From: Anthoceros angustus
Taxonomy: Eukaryota; Streptophyta; Anthocerotopsida; Anthocerotales; Anthocerotaceae
Assembly (NCBI GenBank): GCA_010909165.1
Contig: VJWM01000011.1
Coordinates: 1,488,001-1,552,000 of the forward strand
Reading direction: 5' to 3'
DNA: 64,000 bases
The notes under the pieces were generated by a model. That model saw only the letters and a list, made by a program, of their open reading frames with translations, made no database searches and had not been told where the DNA came from. Below are positions 32,869 to 43,600 of the stretch, piece after piece; position 1 is the stretch's first letter; each line of letters starts with the position of its first letter. The translations under genes were made by a program, and so were the position numbers.

Positions 32869-33558
32869 ATGTGGCCTCTATCTTTGCAGGCAGTACCAGG
32901 AGAATCGCAACGCTCTCCTCTAGTTGTCCATAGAGGAAATCATGACCTTGGTCTGCAACGGATGCCTAACACAACAGGTGCAAGTGTGAATAATCAGCAA
33001 AACATTCTTGCCACTCATTTTCAATGGCCGGATGCACAACCTACATGGCAAGTGGACTCCCCTTGGCCGGTGTCCCAAGTTCCTTGCAGTATCACTACTG
33101 CAAACGACTCTGTGCATGCAGAAGAAAACAGTGGCAAAAGGAAGAAAGGAGCAAGAAAGTTCGACAAGGCCACTGGCCCTCCTAAGGAGCCAGTGGCAAA
33201 CAAGAGATGGGAGGAAGCTGACCTTCTTACGTTGATTGCAGCAAGAAAAGAAGACATGGTCAAACATAGAGAAGGAGGTACCAAGGAGCGAATGATGACA
33301 GGTAAAGCTCGTTGGGCTGCAATATCAGTTGCATGTGCAGCTTTAGGGATCTTTAAGACTAACAAACAGTGTAAGAACCGCTGGCCAGAAGCTTTGATGA
33401 CAGACTTCAACAAGGTGCAAGACTGGGAGAGGCCTGGCAGTCATTCGGGAAGGTCAAGCTATTGGGCTATGGAGAAGGGGGAGCGAGAGGCACAGAAACT
33501 CCCCAAAGCTATGAGTAGAACACCTTTATGCTACTTGCTGCAACAAAGCGATGAATAG
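32869..33558 (+). CDS. Harbinger Myb/SANT-like accessory protein
   Basis: An open frame of 229 codons. A low-complexity N-terminal part precedes a basic KRKKGARKF segment (about residues 89-98) and a trihelix-like Myb/SANT domain (about residues 112-190) with RWEEADLLTLIAARKEDM, ARWAAISVACAALGIFKTNK and NRWPEALMTDFNKV, the spaced tryptophans expected of this fold. This is the usual PIF/Harbinger ORF1. The frame is intact, but the sequence just downstream is a tandem second copy of the domain, so the original C-terminus may have been displaced. Confidence 0.65.
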   Translation: MWPLSLQAVPGESQRSPLVVHRGNHDLGLQRMPNTTGASVNNQQNILATHFQWPDAQPTWQVDSPWPVSQVPCSITTANDSVHAEENSGKRKKGARKFDKATGPPKEPVANKRWEEADLLTLIAARKEDMVKHREGGTKERMMTGKARWAAISVACAALGIFKTNKQCKNRWPEALMTDFNKVQDWERPGSHSGRSSYWAMEKGEREAQKLPKAMSRTPLCYLLQQSDE

Positions 33559-34020
33559 CAGGCTAATGCGGCGCAAACAAGGCAAGCGGATGCTAACAGT
33601 ACCAGCATGGGCGGCGGAGGAAGGCGACCTTCTTACGTTGATTGCAGCAAGAAAAGAAGACATGGTCAAACATAGAGAAGGAGGTACCAAGGAGCGAATG
33701 ATGAGAGGTGAAGCTGGGCTGCAATATCGATTGCATGTGTGCGACTTTAGGGATCTTCAAGACTAACAAGCGATTGAAGAACGCTGGCGAAGCTTTGATG
33801 AGACTTCAACAAGGTGCAAGGCTGGGAGAGGCTTGGCGGTCATTCGGGAAGGTCAAGCTATTGGGCTATGGAGAAGGCGAGAGGCGAAACTCCCCAAAGC
33901 TATGAGTAGAACATGCGATGCTATGCGACCTGGCGCAACAAAGCGATGACCGTGGATAGCGGCAACAAAACAAGGCAAGCGGATGCTAACGGTACCAGCA
34001 TGGGCGGCGGAGAGGAAGGC
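33221..34020 (+). repeat. Tandem duplication of the Myb/SANT exon (period about 400 bp)
   Basis: ACCTTCTTACGTTGATTGCA at 33221 recurs at 33627, and CAAGGCAAGCGGATGCTAAC at about 33579 recurs at about 33971. The second unit is shorter by roughly 14 bases through several 1-4 base deletions, and its reading frame is destroyed. A lysine-rich coiled segment (EESKQARHQQILELEREKI, near 34150-34210) follows, probably the original C-terminus of the Myb-like protein. Confidence 0.8.
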
Positions 34021-34449
34021 ACCCCATGCAAGCAAACAAAGGAACTGGGAGTGGCAAGCGGAGGAAACTAAAAGCACAGAATGGAGTAAGCGGCCTTGTA
34101 CCTTTATTTGAGAAGAACCATGCAGAACAGATGGATTTACTAAGAGCTGATGAGGAGTCCAAACAGGCTAGGCATCAACAAATCTTAGAACTAGAGCGAG
34201 AGAAGATAGCAACGCATGTTGCTACAAAACAAAAAGATAGACTCAGATTGGCATGTTGTTAGCAATGAGCTTCGATAGATTCGGAATTTAGGAGCTTCTC
34301 TAATAGAAGCTGCCCAAATTAAAATGGCAATACAAAATAAGTGGATGTGTGGCTTCGCTCTTCTTCCTTCATGATTTGGAAGCTTTATTAAGTGCTCTTG
34401 TCCATACACATTCTGGCTGTAGTCTTCTTTGTATGTTTGTAATGTAGTC

Positions 34450-35745
34450 TTATTCTTCTTCGTCTGGGTCTATTGGATTATGTACCGTTCTTGGTACTTC
34501 ATTCTCAATGTCCTCTGTACGTAATAAACTTGGGTCCAATTCATCTCCTCGATCAATTCTAATATTGTGCAATATTGCACATGCATAAGAAACCTCAATG
34601 AAGTCGCTGATGTTCCCACGCCAAATTTTTCTTCCCAATATTCGCCATACTTTATCAATGCTCCAAAAGCAGTTTCAACAACCATTCTTGTGGATGAATG
34701 CTTGTAATTAAAGGACTCCATATTACGCAATAGACCTCTTCCTGGGAAAGGAATAATAAGCCAAGGTAATAAAGGATAACCTGCATCACCTATTATGTAT
34801 TCTCTTATGGCTTGTTCTTCAACCATGACAACCTCGCCATTTAGTCTTCTACCTGCATTTGCCAGATAATAAAATTCACTATTACATAAAATACGCATGT
34901 CATTAGCCCTGCCACCGTGACAATGTCCAAGAATTTCTCAGCCCTACAATTGCTTGCATTACCATAGTATAGTCTTTGTACCGTCCACGATATTCCCATG
35001 AGTTTTCGCCCATGGCAAGCTCCATCTTGAAGTGAGTTGCATCTACGGCCCCACAACAATTGATAAAACCTTGTTTATCCTTAAACCCATCCTTCACCGC
35101 TCTTAGTTCTTCTCCTTCAGGCCACCGTAGATGATGTGTAGCTCGTTGAATGAAGGCCACAATAAACCTACGAGTCACTTCACATGCGGTGCTTCAACCA
35201 ACACCAAACGTTTCACCAATTGACAAAAAAGAGTCACCTGTTGCAAGCCTTCTCAGAGCAATAACCACTTGTTTATGAACTGGGATATTTCTTACAGGCA
35301 CAATGTTAAAGCCTGGCACATTTATAAATTGCAAGTCTTGCCAAACTAAACTACAAATATATTCAAAAGTTGAACATGAGAATCTCAAGAAGCTAGAAAA
35401 TCTCCGCCATCTTCCCTTGCCACCATGCTATATAAAGGCCACATATCGTGATACGAGGTTTGATGTAATACATACCCTTTGTACTCCATGAAAGAGCCCT
35501 CTTGGCAACTTTTTTGGGTCATCCAGCATCCCAAGTATAGCAATTAACTCATCACATGCACAAACAAGGTCTTCCATCGCATCTTCAAAAGACAATTCTT
35601 CTCCTTGGAATAATGAGGCTTGCATGATGTTAGCATTGTTAGAATAAAAAATATCCAATTGCTCCATAAACTTAAACACATTTTCCATACATTCAATAAA
35701 GAATGAATGATTTATTGAGGTGAAAGAACGATGGAAAGAGACCAT
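34450..35745 (-). pseudogene. PIF/Harbinger (HARBI1-like) transposase, two stops and about three frameshifts
   Basis: Minus-strand sequence from 35745 encodes a DDE_4-type transposase. The catalytic triad contexts are visible: GAVDATHFKMEL near 35040, GDAGYPLLPWLIIPF near 34770, and STRMVVETAFGAL near 34670. An HTH-like segment (ALRRLATGDSFLSIGETFGVG) precedes them. TAG at 35430-35428 and TGA at about 35196-35194 interrupt the same frame; both could come from C-to-T changes (CAG to TAG, CGA to TGA), as in methylated repeats. Frame changes occur near 34915, 34900 and 34630. The end is acidic (IDPDEEE). Inactive in this form. Confidence 0.85.
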
Positions 35746-36129
35746 CTAGGAGGGGACAACAAATGGGGACCCGGGGGTCGGAGTGAAGAGGAGCAACTGA
35801 GCTCCCTACCTAAAGTGACCAATCGCACCCACAATGTCATATGCGTAGAATAAACGGCCCGCAAACCACGGAGGAAGAGGAAAAGGCATCACCCACCGCC
35901 GCCGCCTTTATGGAGAATCGCCGCTGAGAGCGCCTGCTGAAGAGCAATAGAAACCCGCCAAGTATGCCGTGAAGTACGAGAGGGACAAGACTATGCTCGC
36001 CAAGATGGTAAGCTTTGGCACAAGACTTGATGAATTTGTCAAAGTCCTCACCATTGCCCCATACGCTTTAGAGCAAGCGGATAAAGAGGTGGCCCGCTTG
36101 CATCCCGCTATACTTGCGGACCTTGAGAG

Positions 36130-36771
36130 TCACGACGCAGCACCACCGGGCTGGTGATGACTGGCGGAGGTGGCGCCACGCAGGTCAAGAACCACTACAT
36201 CCGCCACCACAACCGGTCGCCACGGACAAGGTATAAGTCCGCCCGATTGAACGACCAGAAGAAGAGTATACTCCCGCCTCCGTGCCATATAGCCACTTTC
36301 GCGAGCAATGGCAAACATGACGCCACGGATGGCGCCGTGAGTGGCAATGCGGCGACTCTGGGGACAACGAGCAAGGTGGACACCAGAGACGTCAAGAGCA
36401 GAGCCGCACTCACAAGTGAGGAGCGAAGAAGCCACAGGCTGGAGTAGGCCGAGACGGAATCGCATCGCAGTAGTGAAGGTGGTTGGTGCGATGTGAAATC
36501 CCCGTATGCATGGGCGGGCCAGTAGCCAAGCACCTGCTCCCTTCCCAGAACAAGAGCGGAGCCGCGCTCTAGTGGACCTGGAGATGGAGGGGTCCTGGAG
36601 GACAGACTGAAAAGCCTGGCCGAGCTGCTTCTCGAGCAGAGATGCCTGCAATCCCCTAAAGCCATCAGTGATAAATGTAGAGAAAGGAGGGAAGTCCTTC
36701 CGAGCATCTGCTGATAACATGTCTCTGGCCTGTCTCAAGGACGATTGGAGAGAGAAGGTTCCCTCCTCCAC
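36130..36771 (-). pseudogene. C-terminal part of a non-LTR retroelement polyprotein
   Basis: An open minus-strand frame of 213 codons. It contains GAGAWLLARPC, then MRFRLGLLQP, a Cys/His segment CECGSALDVSGVHLARCPQ and a following RIATHGAIRGVMFAIARESG. Such a C..C..H..C segment followed by an R-[HT]-H-basic stretch is characteristic of the end of several non-LTR and related reverse-transcriptase polyproteins. Near the end PVVVADVVVLDL resembles a PD..D motif, so a restriction-like endonuclease fold is possible but not shown. It is separated from the RT part, which is on the other strand. Confidence 0.65.
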
Positions 36772-37550
36772 ACTTGATACGAGATCCTCGAGAAAGGGCT
36801 TGTCATGGAGGATGAAAATTTCGATCTATGATGTGCTTGTGACCATTATTGGATGTGATCCCCTTCAATTTGGCATTGCCACTCCGGGGGGCTGCGAGTC
36901 TGTGGTGCTAGGGGTGAAAGCTTTCCTTGATGCCCACCCGGAGTGGGTAGTCTTACAGGTGGATGTCGAGAACGCCTTCAATACCATTTCCCGGAGCGTC
37001 ATCTTTGAGGAGCTTAGGGATGTCAAGGCCCTGGGAGTCTTATACCTTTGTCCGGTGCTTCTACGGAGGTCCTCCAACTCTACTACCAAAGACAAGAACG
37101 TCTCTTCAGTTTCACTGCTCCGCCTTGAATCGCCATGTGTACCGTGTAAGGCGATCCGCTAGGCGGTGCTCTTTGCTATTGCTCACTATAGGCCTCGCCT
37201 AGGGCCGCCTCCGCTGCGGATCGTGTCTCCTTCACGGGCACGATTCTCACATCCTCGGCCTGGGACAAAGTCAAGGAGGCCTTTGAGATATTCTCTTCGA
37301 GCTACAGGGCTTGAAGGTCAAGATGTCCAAGTGCAGCGTCGGTCCCGTCGGGGATCCCGCCATTCTCAGCTTCGCCGGGAGATTGCTCCGCCTTGGTCTC
37401 ATGGATTCTTGGGGTCCCCTTGGTTCCTGACTTCATTGGGAGCTTCTGGACAAGGCCCTTGCAGGACCTCCCATATTGAGGACCTCCTTTGCCGGAGGAT
37501 GCCTGTGTGGCCTTTGGAATCCTTTCCTTCTGTTTGCTAGGCGCCTGGTA
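36770..37550 (+). pseudogene. Reverse-transcriptase domain, inverted relative to its C-terminal part
   Basis: Plus-strand translation gives FGIATPGGCESVVLGVKAFL, then VVLQVDVENAFNTISRSVIF, where the Asp of VDVENAFN is RT motif A. Near 37150 sequence reading GDPLGG and ALFAIAHYR in adjoining frames is the conserved QGDPLGGxLF motif of motif B. Near 37230 a possible but degraded motif C region lies in HDSHILG (the two catalytic Asp are not clear). At least three frame changes occur, so it is not functional. Confidence 0.65.
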
Positions 37551-37779
37551 CCTCATCCAGACGCCGCCTCCATCTCCGGTCCTTTGTCCTGCCCGGGTTT
37601 GATACTAAGATTATGGATACTCTTGGGGACATCCTGGCCTGGGGGCTTTTGAGTGCCTGGGACGACTGCCCGCTGGCAAGCATCCCTGCCTGTGCAATTT
37701 GGAGGCGTAGGACTGCTCTCATCGGAGGTCTCTTCCCCGGCGGCTTTCTTGGGGAGTTGGGCCCTCTCTACTTGACGTA

Positions 37780-38520
37780 ACCATAATTATAATTATTATA
37801 ATAATAGAAACCAAACCACCTCAAGTTCTTGGCACCATCTACAAAGCGCCGCTCCCCTACAGAACTTGAACTCCCAAGCGCTGCTCCCAACAGAACTTGA
37901 ACCCCTATCCTTGCAAAAGCCCAAATGCGCCCTGCAGGTCGTGGAGTTACTTAAAGTAGGTAGGGTCCGTGGAGCTTCAACGGACAATCAAAACAACCGT
38001 ATCTCAACCGTTACATGAGGTAAAAGTGAGGAAATCCGGGTTGTAGTTCGTGGCACATGCAAACGCGAACGCCGCAACTCCGCTCAGATTAGGCTCGGGT
38101 TCGGGTTCATGCAACCCACCCTTGGGGTATAGAAGAAAGCATGAGCCGTGTCGAGAGAAGGTACACCGGAGGACCCGGTTCACATCCGCCACGGCAATTG
38201 AGTAATGATTGTTAGGGTCCGGCCCGCCCATGTAGACGGGGGCGGATGTCGATCCGAGATGCGCTTGGAGGTCCATGTTGGGATGGGAGATGAGATACCT
38301 AGTCTACTTTATTTGTGCATTTCAAGACCAGGGGCTATTTGGGACAACAATGGCAAGTCGCAATAAGTTTATCCAAGGTTGGAAGTGGCACCAAACCAAC
38401 CAACCATATGAACTCGGAGTTTGATTTCTTCTCAAACCAAAATTTCATAGCCGAGGAGTTATTGTTACCAGGCCCAGATCCTGGAGCGGCAGATTCATCC
38501 GCATCTAGGAGACCTCGATT
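37780..38520. other. Non-coding region
   Basis: No gene recognised. A GGGTTCGGGTTCATGC(A)ACCC segment near 38095-38120 resembles GGTTCGCATGAACCCGAACC near 32505 in partly inverted form, hinting at another dispersed repeat. Confidence 0.4.
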
Positions 38521-39020
38521 CATCTGCATCCGGGACTAGCAGGTGGCCCTTGAAGGACGACGAGGGCAGATTCTTCAACCTACGAGTCTCATTGAATGGT
38601 TTTTTATGATGAATTTGCCTGAGGGGCCAACTTTACCACCACCATGACTTGATTGAAATCCTCAGATTGCAATGGCCCCGTATGACAATCAATTCCCCAT
38701 CAACCAAGGAGCTTCGAGGAAAAATTGCATCGGCTATGAATGCCGTGCATTGCCGTGATGGAGGAGCGGAAGGTTCATCTCGCATCCGGACTAGGTGGCC
38801 CTTGAAGGACAAGATTCTTCAACCCACGAGTCTCATTGAATGGTTTTTATGACAGAATTTGCCTGAGGGGCCAACTTTACCACCATCGATGACTTGATTG
38901 AAATCCTGTGATTGCAATGGCCCGTATGACAATCAATTCTATCAACCAAGGAGCTTGAGGAAAAATTGCATCCGGCTATGAATGCCAGCATTGCCGTGGA
39001 TGGAGGAGCCAAGGTTCATC
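38520..39020. repeat. Tandem duplication, period about 255 bp, two copies and a bit
   Basis: CTCATTGAATGGTTTTT, GAGGGGCCAACTTTACCACC and ATGACAATCAATTC each occur twice, about 255 bp apart (about 38588 and 38832, 38622 and 38866), and TCTCGCATCCGGAC appears at about 38777 and 39018. The copies differ chiefly by small deletions. No protein family recognised. Confidence 0.8.
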
Positions 39021-39383
39021 TCGCATCCGGACAAAGACATGTTGGTGCTTCAAGGGTCATTGACTTGGTATGCGTGCGTTGCAAGCATCAATCGTGAAGC
39101 ATCTTGCCCGCCACGCCTCGATTGCGCGATCTGGCGAAAGTCTCTTCCGTCCAGAACCGCTGCGCCCAGCTCAAGAATATCCGGATTACTGTACAGCTTC
39201 GATAGATAGGGAGCACGTCTATGCGCGGATGGGACCCAGCAGCTAGCTGCGTGTTTGGCTTTGAATTCGAGGAGACTGGAGGAAGCTCCAGTGGATGAGG
39301 TGCAAGCTTGGTGACTTGCATTCGAGAACTGAATGTGGCGTCTGGCTCGGTTGTTGGATTGTGAGAGGCAAGGGGGACTGCAT

Positions 39384-39388
39384 GCTAG
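39384..39388. repeat. Target site duplication GCTAG, left side of Copia-2
   Basis: GCTAG directly precedes the left LTR and is repeated directly after the right LTR at 47709-47713. Confidence 0.85.
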
Positions 39389-39584
39389 TGTTAGAAAACA
39401 GTTATTCCCAGATTCAGTACATTTAAAATGGTGTGCTATGCATACATATATAGCCTTTGGCCTTGTCATACTCTCGATAGTATGAAACCCTATCTCGCTC
39501 CTGGGATAGTCCTATATACTTCTAGGACTTATACTCATAACTCTAATATATGATGTGTTGCACCAATTCTATAGATTTCTAACA
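39389..39584 (-). repeat. Copia-2 3' LTR
   Basis: 196 bp, nearly identical to 47517-47708, bounded by TGTTAG...CTAACA. Just inside it the minus strand reads GAGTGGGAG, a polypurine tract (39585-39593). Confidence 0.9.
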
Positions 39585-39605
39585 CTCCCACTCAACACAT
39601 CAGTG

Positions 39606-40500
39606 CTACTCTTTTAAGCCTAACATCTTGCTAAACTTAACGTGCTTCTCTAAAGTCAACCCTTTGGTCAAAACATCTGCAGGCATGTCCACAGTGGGAC
39701 AATACGCTAGTTCTATCTCCTTGGATTGAACTTTCACCCTGATGAAGTGATGCTTTACTTCAATGTGTTTTGTCCTCGCGTGAAAAGTAGCATTCTTCGC
39801 TAAGTAAATGCAACCCTGATTGTCGTTGAAGATGGTTGTTGCACCCTTCTGCTTAAATCCCATTTCTTCGAGCAATCATCGTAGCTATATTGCTTCCATT
39901 GTTGCAGCAGATATTGCCATGTACTCCGCTCAGAGAGGACAAAGCCACGATGAGGTGGCCTACTACTCCATGAAATGGCTCCCCCAAATAGCATAAACAC
40001 ATATCTTGTGGTAGACTTGCGGCCATCGACATCTCCACTTAATCAATCACAAAATCCAACCACAGGTCTTCATGTCAATCCTTTTGGTATTTCAACTTCC
40101 AATGTTTTGTGCCGCGCAAGTATCTGAATATCCGCTTGACTGCTTGATAATGCTGTTGTCCAGGGTTGGCCAAGAATCGACTCACAACTCCCACTGCCTC
40201 TGCAATGTCGGGCCTTGTCCCTGTTGCCAAATATGTAAGACAGCCAACGGCACACTTTGATCCTATGCTCTTCCTTCCGTGAGGTAGAGGAGTGATTGCC
40301 CAAGTTTTGTTCTTGAGAAGAGAGTTATACTCACTGTCCACGGCTTCTTTCCACTCCTTTGCCTTTGGTCCTTCCAATGCTTCCCTTCGGCTTTGTGGTT
40401 CGCCGACATCTACCAACCATGCCTTCTCATATGCACATGCATTCATGGATTCCAAGATCTTCTGTGAAGGTTTCCATTGTCTTGTTGATCTTCTCAAGAT
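39606..40500 (-). pseudogene. Copia-2 RT remnant and RNase H
   Basis: Minus-strand 40497-40075 begins RRSTRQWKPS, the start of Copia RT, with WKEAVDSEYNSLLKNKTWAI. After GRKSIGSK it jumps straight to VGCLTYLATGTRPDIAEAVG, so the RT core with its catalytic YVDD is deleted, in frame. RNase H follows at 39875-39606 with NDNQGCIYLAKN, FHARTKHIEVKHHFIRVKV and PADVLTKGLT near the stop. Stops and shifts separate the parts. Confidence 0.8.
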
Positions 40501-40629
40501 TGTTGTCTCTCTCGAATACTTCGAGCTTCCTCTTCTTCGTCAATTACGATAATGCGTTGATCTTCATCTACTTCTCCAACCGCGACATCGGGAATTTCCC
40601 TTTCTCCCCTCTCTATGTCGCATTGTTGA

Positions 40630-43600
40630 GAAGGTGCGTTGGACTCTCCTTGGGGTTAGGAAATGAGCTGGGTTTGTTTTTTTTCGTAGGTATGGAGTGG
40701 AAAATAAGGCGGAAAGGGAGGAAGAAGCACGGACGGTACTCCGGACTACACTCCGGACTCCGGGATAGGTAACGGACCCTGGAGTCCACTCCAAAGGACC
40801 TTCGGACCACGCACCGGAGTATCGGGATAAGTCCGGACCCCACTCCGGGTCAAACAGGATAAGTACGCCAAGGAAAGTAACTTAGAAGTTGGAGCGTGAG
40901 TTAGACAGGGCGGCGCCACGTGGGCAGTCTTGAGAGGTGAACGGCATGCAGCCAGACCGTAGGGTTGCTGCCAAGGGGAGAGGTATTCATCCACAACAGA
41001 AGGCTAGAGCAGCACGCGCGCGTAAGGCAGGTAAGCCAGGCGAGAGTAAGCCATGCTGCTCACGCGACAAGCGGCCACCCCTCCGCGCGCAGTTACTCGA
41101 CGGCGAGAGGCAAGGCGAGGTCATTCTTCCAAGCAACCGCGATCCTCGCATTCTCGCCGTGACACCGGCCCTCTGGCGTTGTCTTTTTATCGCCAGCACC
41201 CTTCGGCCGCCTCGACTTCGCGAGGGAAGCAACCGACGCTGCGGGCCAAGGGACGACGACATGAGCCTCACACTCCAACAGTAGCGAAGGAGCGGGAAGA
41301 TGGGACCCAAGAAGGCGCGGAGGTGTGAGCCATGGCGCTGGTGGAGCGCAACATCGCCACTGTGCGCTACCCGGACTTCGGGCCGTGGCCGGAGGAGGCG
41401 GGGAGCCGTCGAGGAGCACTCGGACTACACTCGGACCTTCGGCAAGATCGCCTAGTCCGGAGTACGCCAAGGAGCGGGAAGATGTTGGCAGCGCCAACAA
41501 GGAGGTTCGCTCTAAGAGCCTCGCGAGAGGACCCTAGGAGGTGGACCGTGGAGGTCCCGAGGGCGGTTACAACCGCCCAATGGAGGAAATTGGAGGCCGA
41601 GCCTCAAGGCAAGAGGGAAGATAGAGGCGGCAAAGGCCGCAATGTCAAGCTGTGAACGCAACAACCAATCACCGTTGATGTCGGATTTGGTCGGACAGAG
41701 GGTGAGAGCAAAGTGGATCATCGCCCATCGAACATGCTCACCAAGGTAGATCACCTTGGTGACACCGGTGTTCCCGCATGCGCCGCAGAGGAAGGAGGGC
41801 GATCGGGAAGGATCATCTTCGCCAGATCAATCGAGAAGCTCAAGCCGAGGTGTGAGAAGCCTCCTCCATCGGCGTTATCGCTGCTTTTAATTCATGCGGG
41901 GGGCACGCGAACCTCCCGAAGGAGGGTGAAGAGGAACGCGACTCGGAAAGGGCTGGGCCGCCCACCGGGAGGCGATGGAAGGGCGCAGAGGCGGAGGCCT
42001 GGCCCACCGAGCAAGAGGGTCCGGAGGAAGACGACTGAGGGAATCCTGCACCCATACGGCCCGAGCGACTCCACCAAGGGAAGTGTGGGAGGACATCCTG
42101 CCTCCTCCCGTGCTCCCACCGAGCCGCAAGGGGAGGCGGCCCGACCGGGAGTTGGTGGCTCCAGCTCACGACCAGACCAACGTTGGCGATACTGGCCGAG
42201 CCCCGACGGACTACTGGAGTCAAGAGGCGGAAGACGGTGCCACTCCACAACACCGCACCTGGACGAGCTCCGTGTTTCCGCCCCGCCAACGGAGTGGCAA
42301 GAAGCCGAGGAGGCGGAGAGGGCTAAAGGACGCCGCCAAGGAGGCGGAGGCCACCGCGCAGCCCCACCGAGCCGTCCTGCCTCCGACCGGGAGAGGCAAA
42401 GGGCCCTCAACCCCTCACCCTCCGAGCCCTGTGGAGAAAGAGGGCGACAAGGAATTGGCGGCCAAGAGGGCCAAAGAAGGTGAGGCTCCGGACCTCGATC
42501 AGGACCTAAGGGTCCCGATTAGGTTCTGAGAGCCCACCGACTCACCCGGACCGCGTATGGAGGTCCTTGGCGGAGAGATGCCCGCCTGACGGACTTCTTG
42601 GGGCCTCACGCGGCAATGGAAGAGACACGCGGTCCGGCTACCGCCATGGACTAGATGCCTGGGACTCTACGAGACGGCCGAGAAGATCCAGGAGGTGGAG
42701 GCAACAAGGAGGCGCATGGTGCTCCTCCGTGAGCTGGAGGCGCCCAGAGGCAAGGAAGGCGGAAGCCCTCGCCGCATCGAGGAAGGGAACGCGGAGGCGG
42801 AGCGCGAGGTCCGAGTGATTCAGAAGACGGACCAAGGTCCTCCAGTGAGCAAATGAGGCAAAGCAGGAGGCCCAAGCACTCCAAGATCTCGCAGCAAGGG
42901 GAGGCGCAGCAGGAGGCGGAGAGGGCTAGACTGTCGAGCGCCCCGCCAAGGAGGCGCAGCAGGAGGCGGAGAGGCAAGGCGGAGGCGGAGGCGGCCCACG
43001 GGATCGACGTGATCGAACCGTGGAGGGAGACGGGGGCTAACCCTCAAGGCCGACAAGTGCACGGAGGCACCTACGAGCCGTGAGGAGGAGTTGGAGGTCG
43101 CACCGGAAATAGGGGACCCTGTGCAGCAGAGGTAGAAGGCGGAGGCGGAGGCGGAGGAGGCAAGGAAGAAGGATACCTTGGAGTCGCAACTCCAAGACGC
43201 CTTGAGTGCCAGGGGTTCTCAACGAGAGAATCCAAGACTTCGAAAGGAGATAGAGCGCCCGCCTTCGCTTGAAGACGGAGGAGAACAGGCTACCAAGGAG
43301 TTCGACGCCGCGAGGCCGCAGCAGGAGAGGTGGAGGAAGCCGAGTCGGACGGGATACCGCCCGCTGGAGAAGGAAGTGGCGGACCTCGGGAAAGGTTGAA
43401 CGGAGGAAGAAAGCGCTGGAGGAGGCAGCTGCCGTCCGGCCATGGGAAGCGAGGGGAGCTACCCATGGCCGCAAAGAATCATGAGCTAGAACACGAAGGG
43501 AGGAGGAGGAGGCGAGCAGCCAAGGCCGCAGGAGGTGATTTGAGCCGCCTTGACGCATCAAGAGAGTCCGCCTACCGGGCCTTGGTCGCACGGAGACGGA

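Larger units (their letters stand above)
32869..35745. mobile_element. PIF/Harbinger DNA transposon, both genes present but damaged
   Basis: A Myb/SANT-like DNA-binding gene on the plus strand (32869 onward) converges on a HARBI1-type transposase on the minus strand (35745-34450). This two-gene layout defines autonomous PIF/Harbinger elements, where the Myb-like protein helps carry the transposase to the ends. I could not identify terminal inverted repeats or the 3-bp target duplication, so the limits given are those of the coding parts. Confidence 0.75.
35920..37775. mobile_element. Non-LTR retroelement with 5' part inverted
   Basis: Two halves of one retroelement family meet head to head near 36770. 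To the right, on the plus strand, is reverse-transcriptase sequence; to the left, on the minus strand, is the zinc-finger/C-terminal part of the same type of polyprotein. Viewed on the minus strand this is an inverted upstream part followed by a correctly oriented 3' part, the layout produced by twin priming during target-primed reverse transcription. No LTRs flank it. The right side ends near an A/T-rich stretch (37780-37810). Confidence 0.6.

Noticed and set aside
32440-35850. Exact ends of the Harbinger element
   Set aside because: I looked for inverted ends and a TTA/TAA duplication around 32.4-32.6 and 35.75-35.9 kb and found no convincing pair.
41713-42483. 256-codon ORF in the GC-rich island taken as a gene
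   Set aside because: GC-rich DNA gives long open frames by chance; several overlapping frames on both strands are equally long and none shows a domain.
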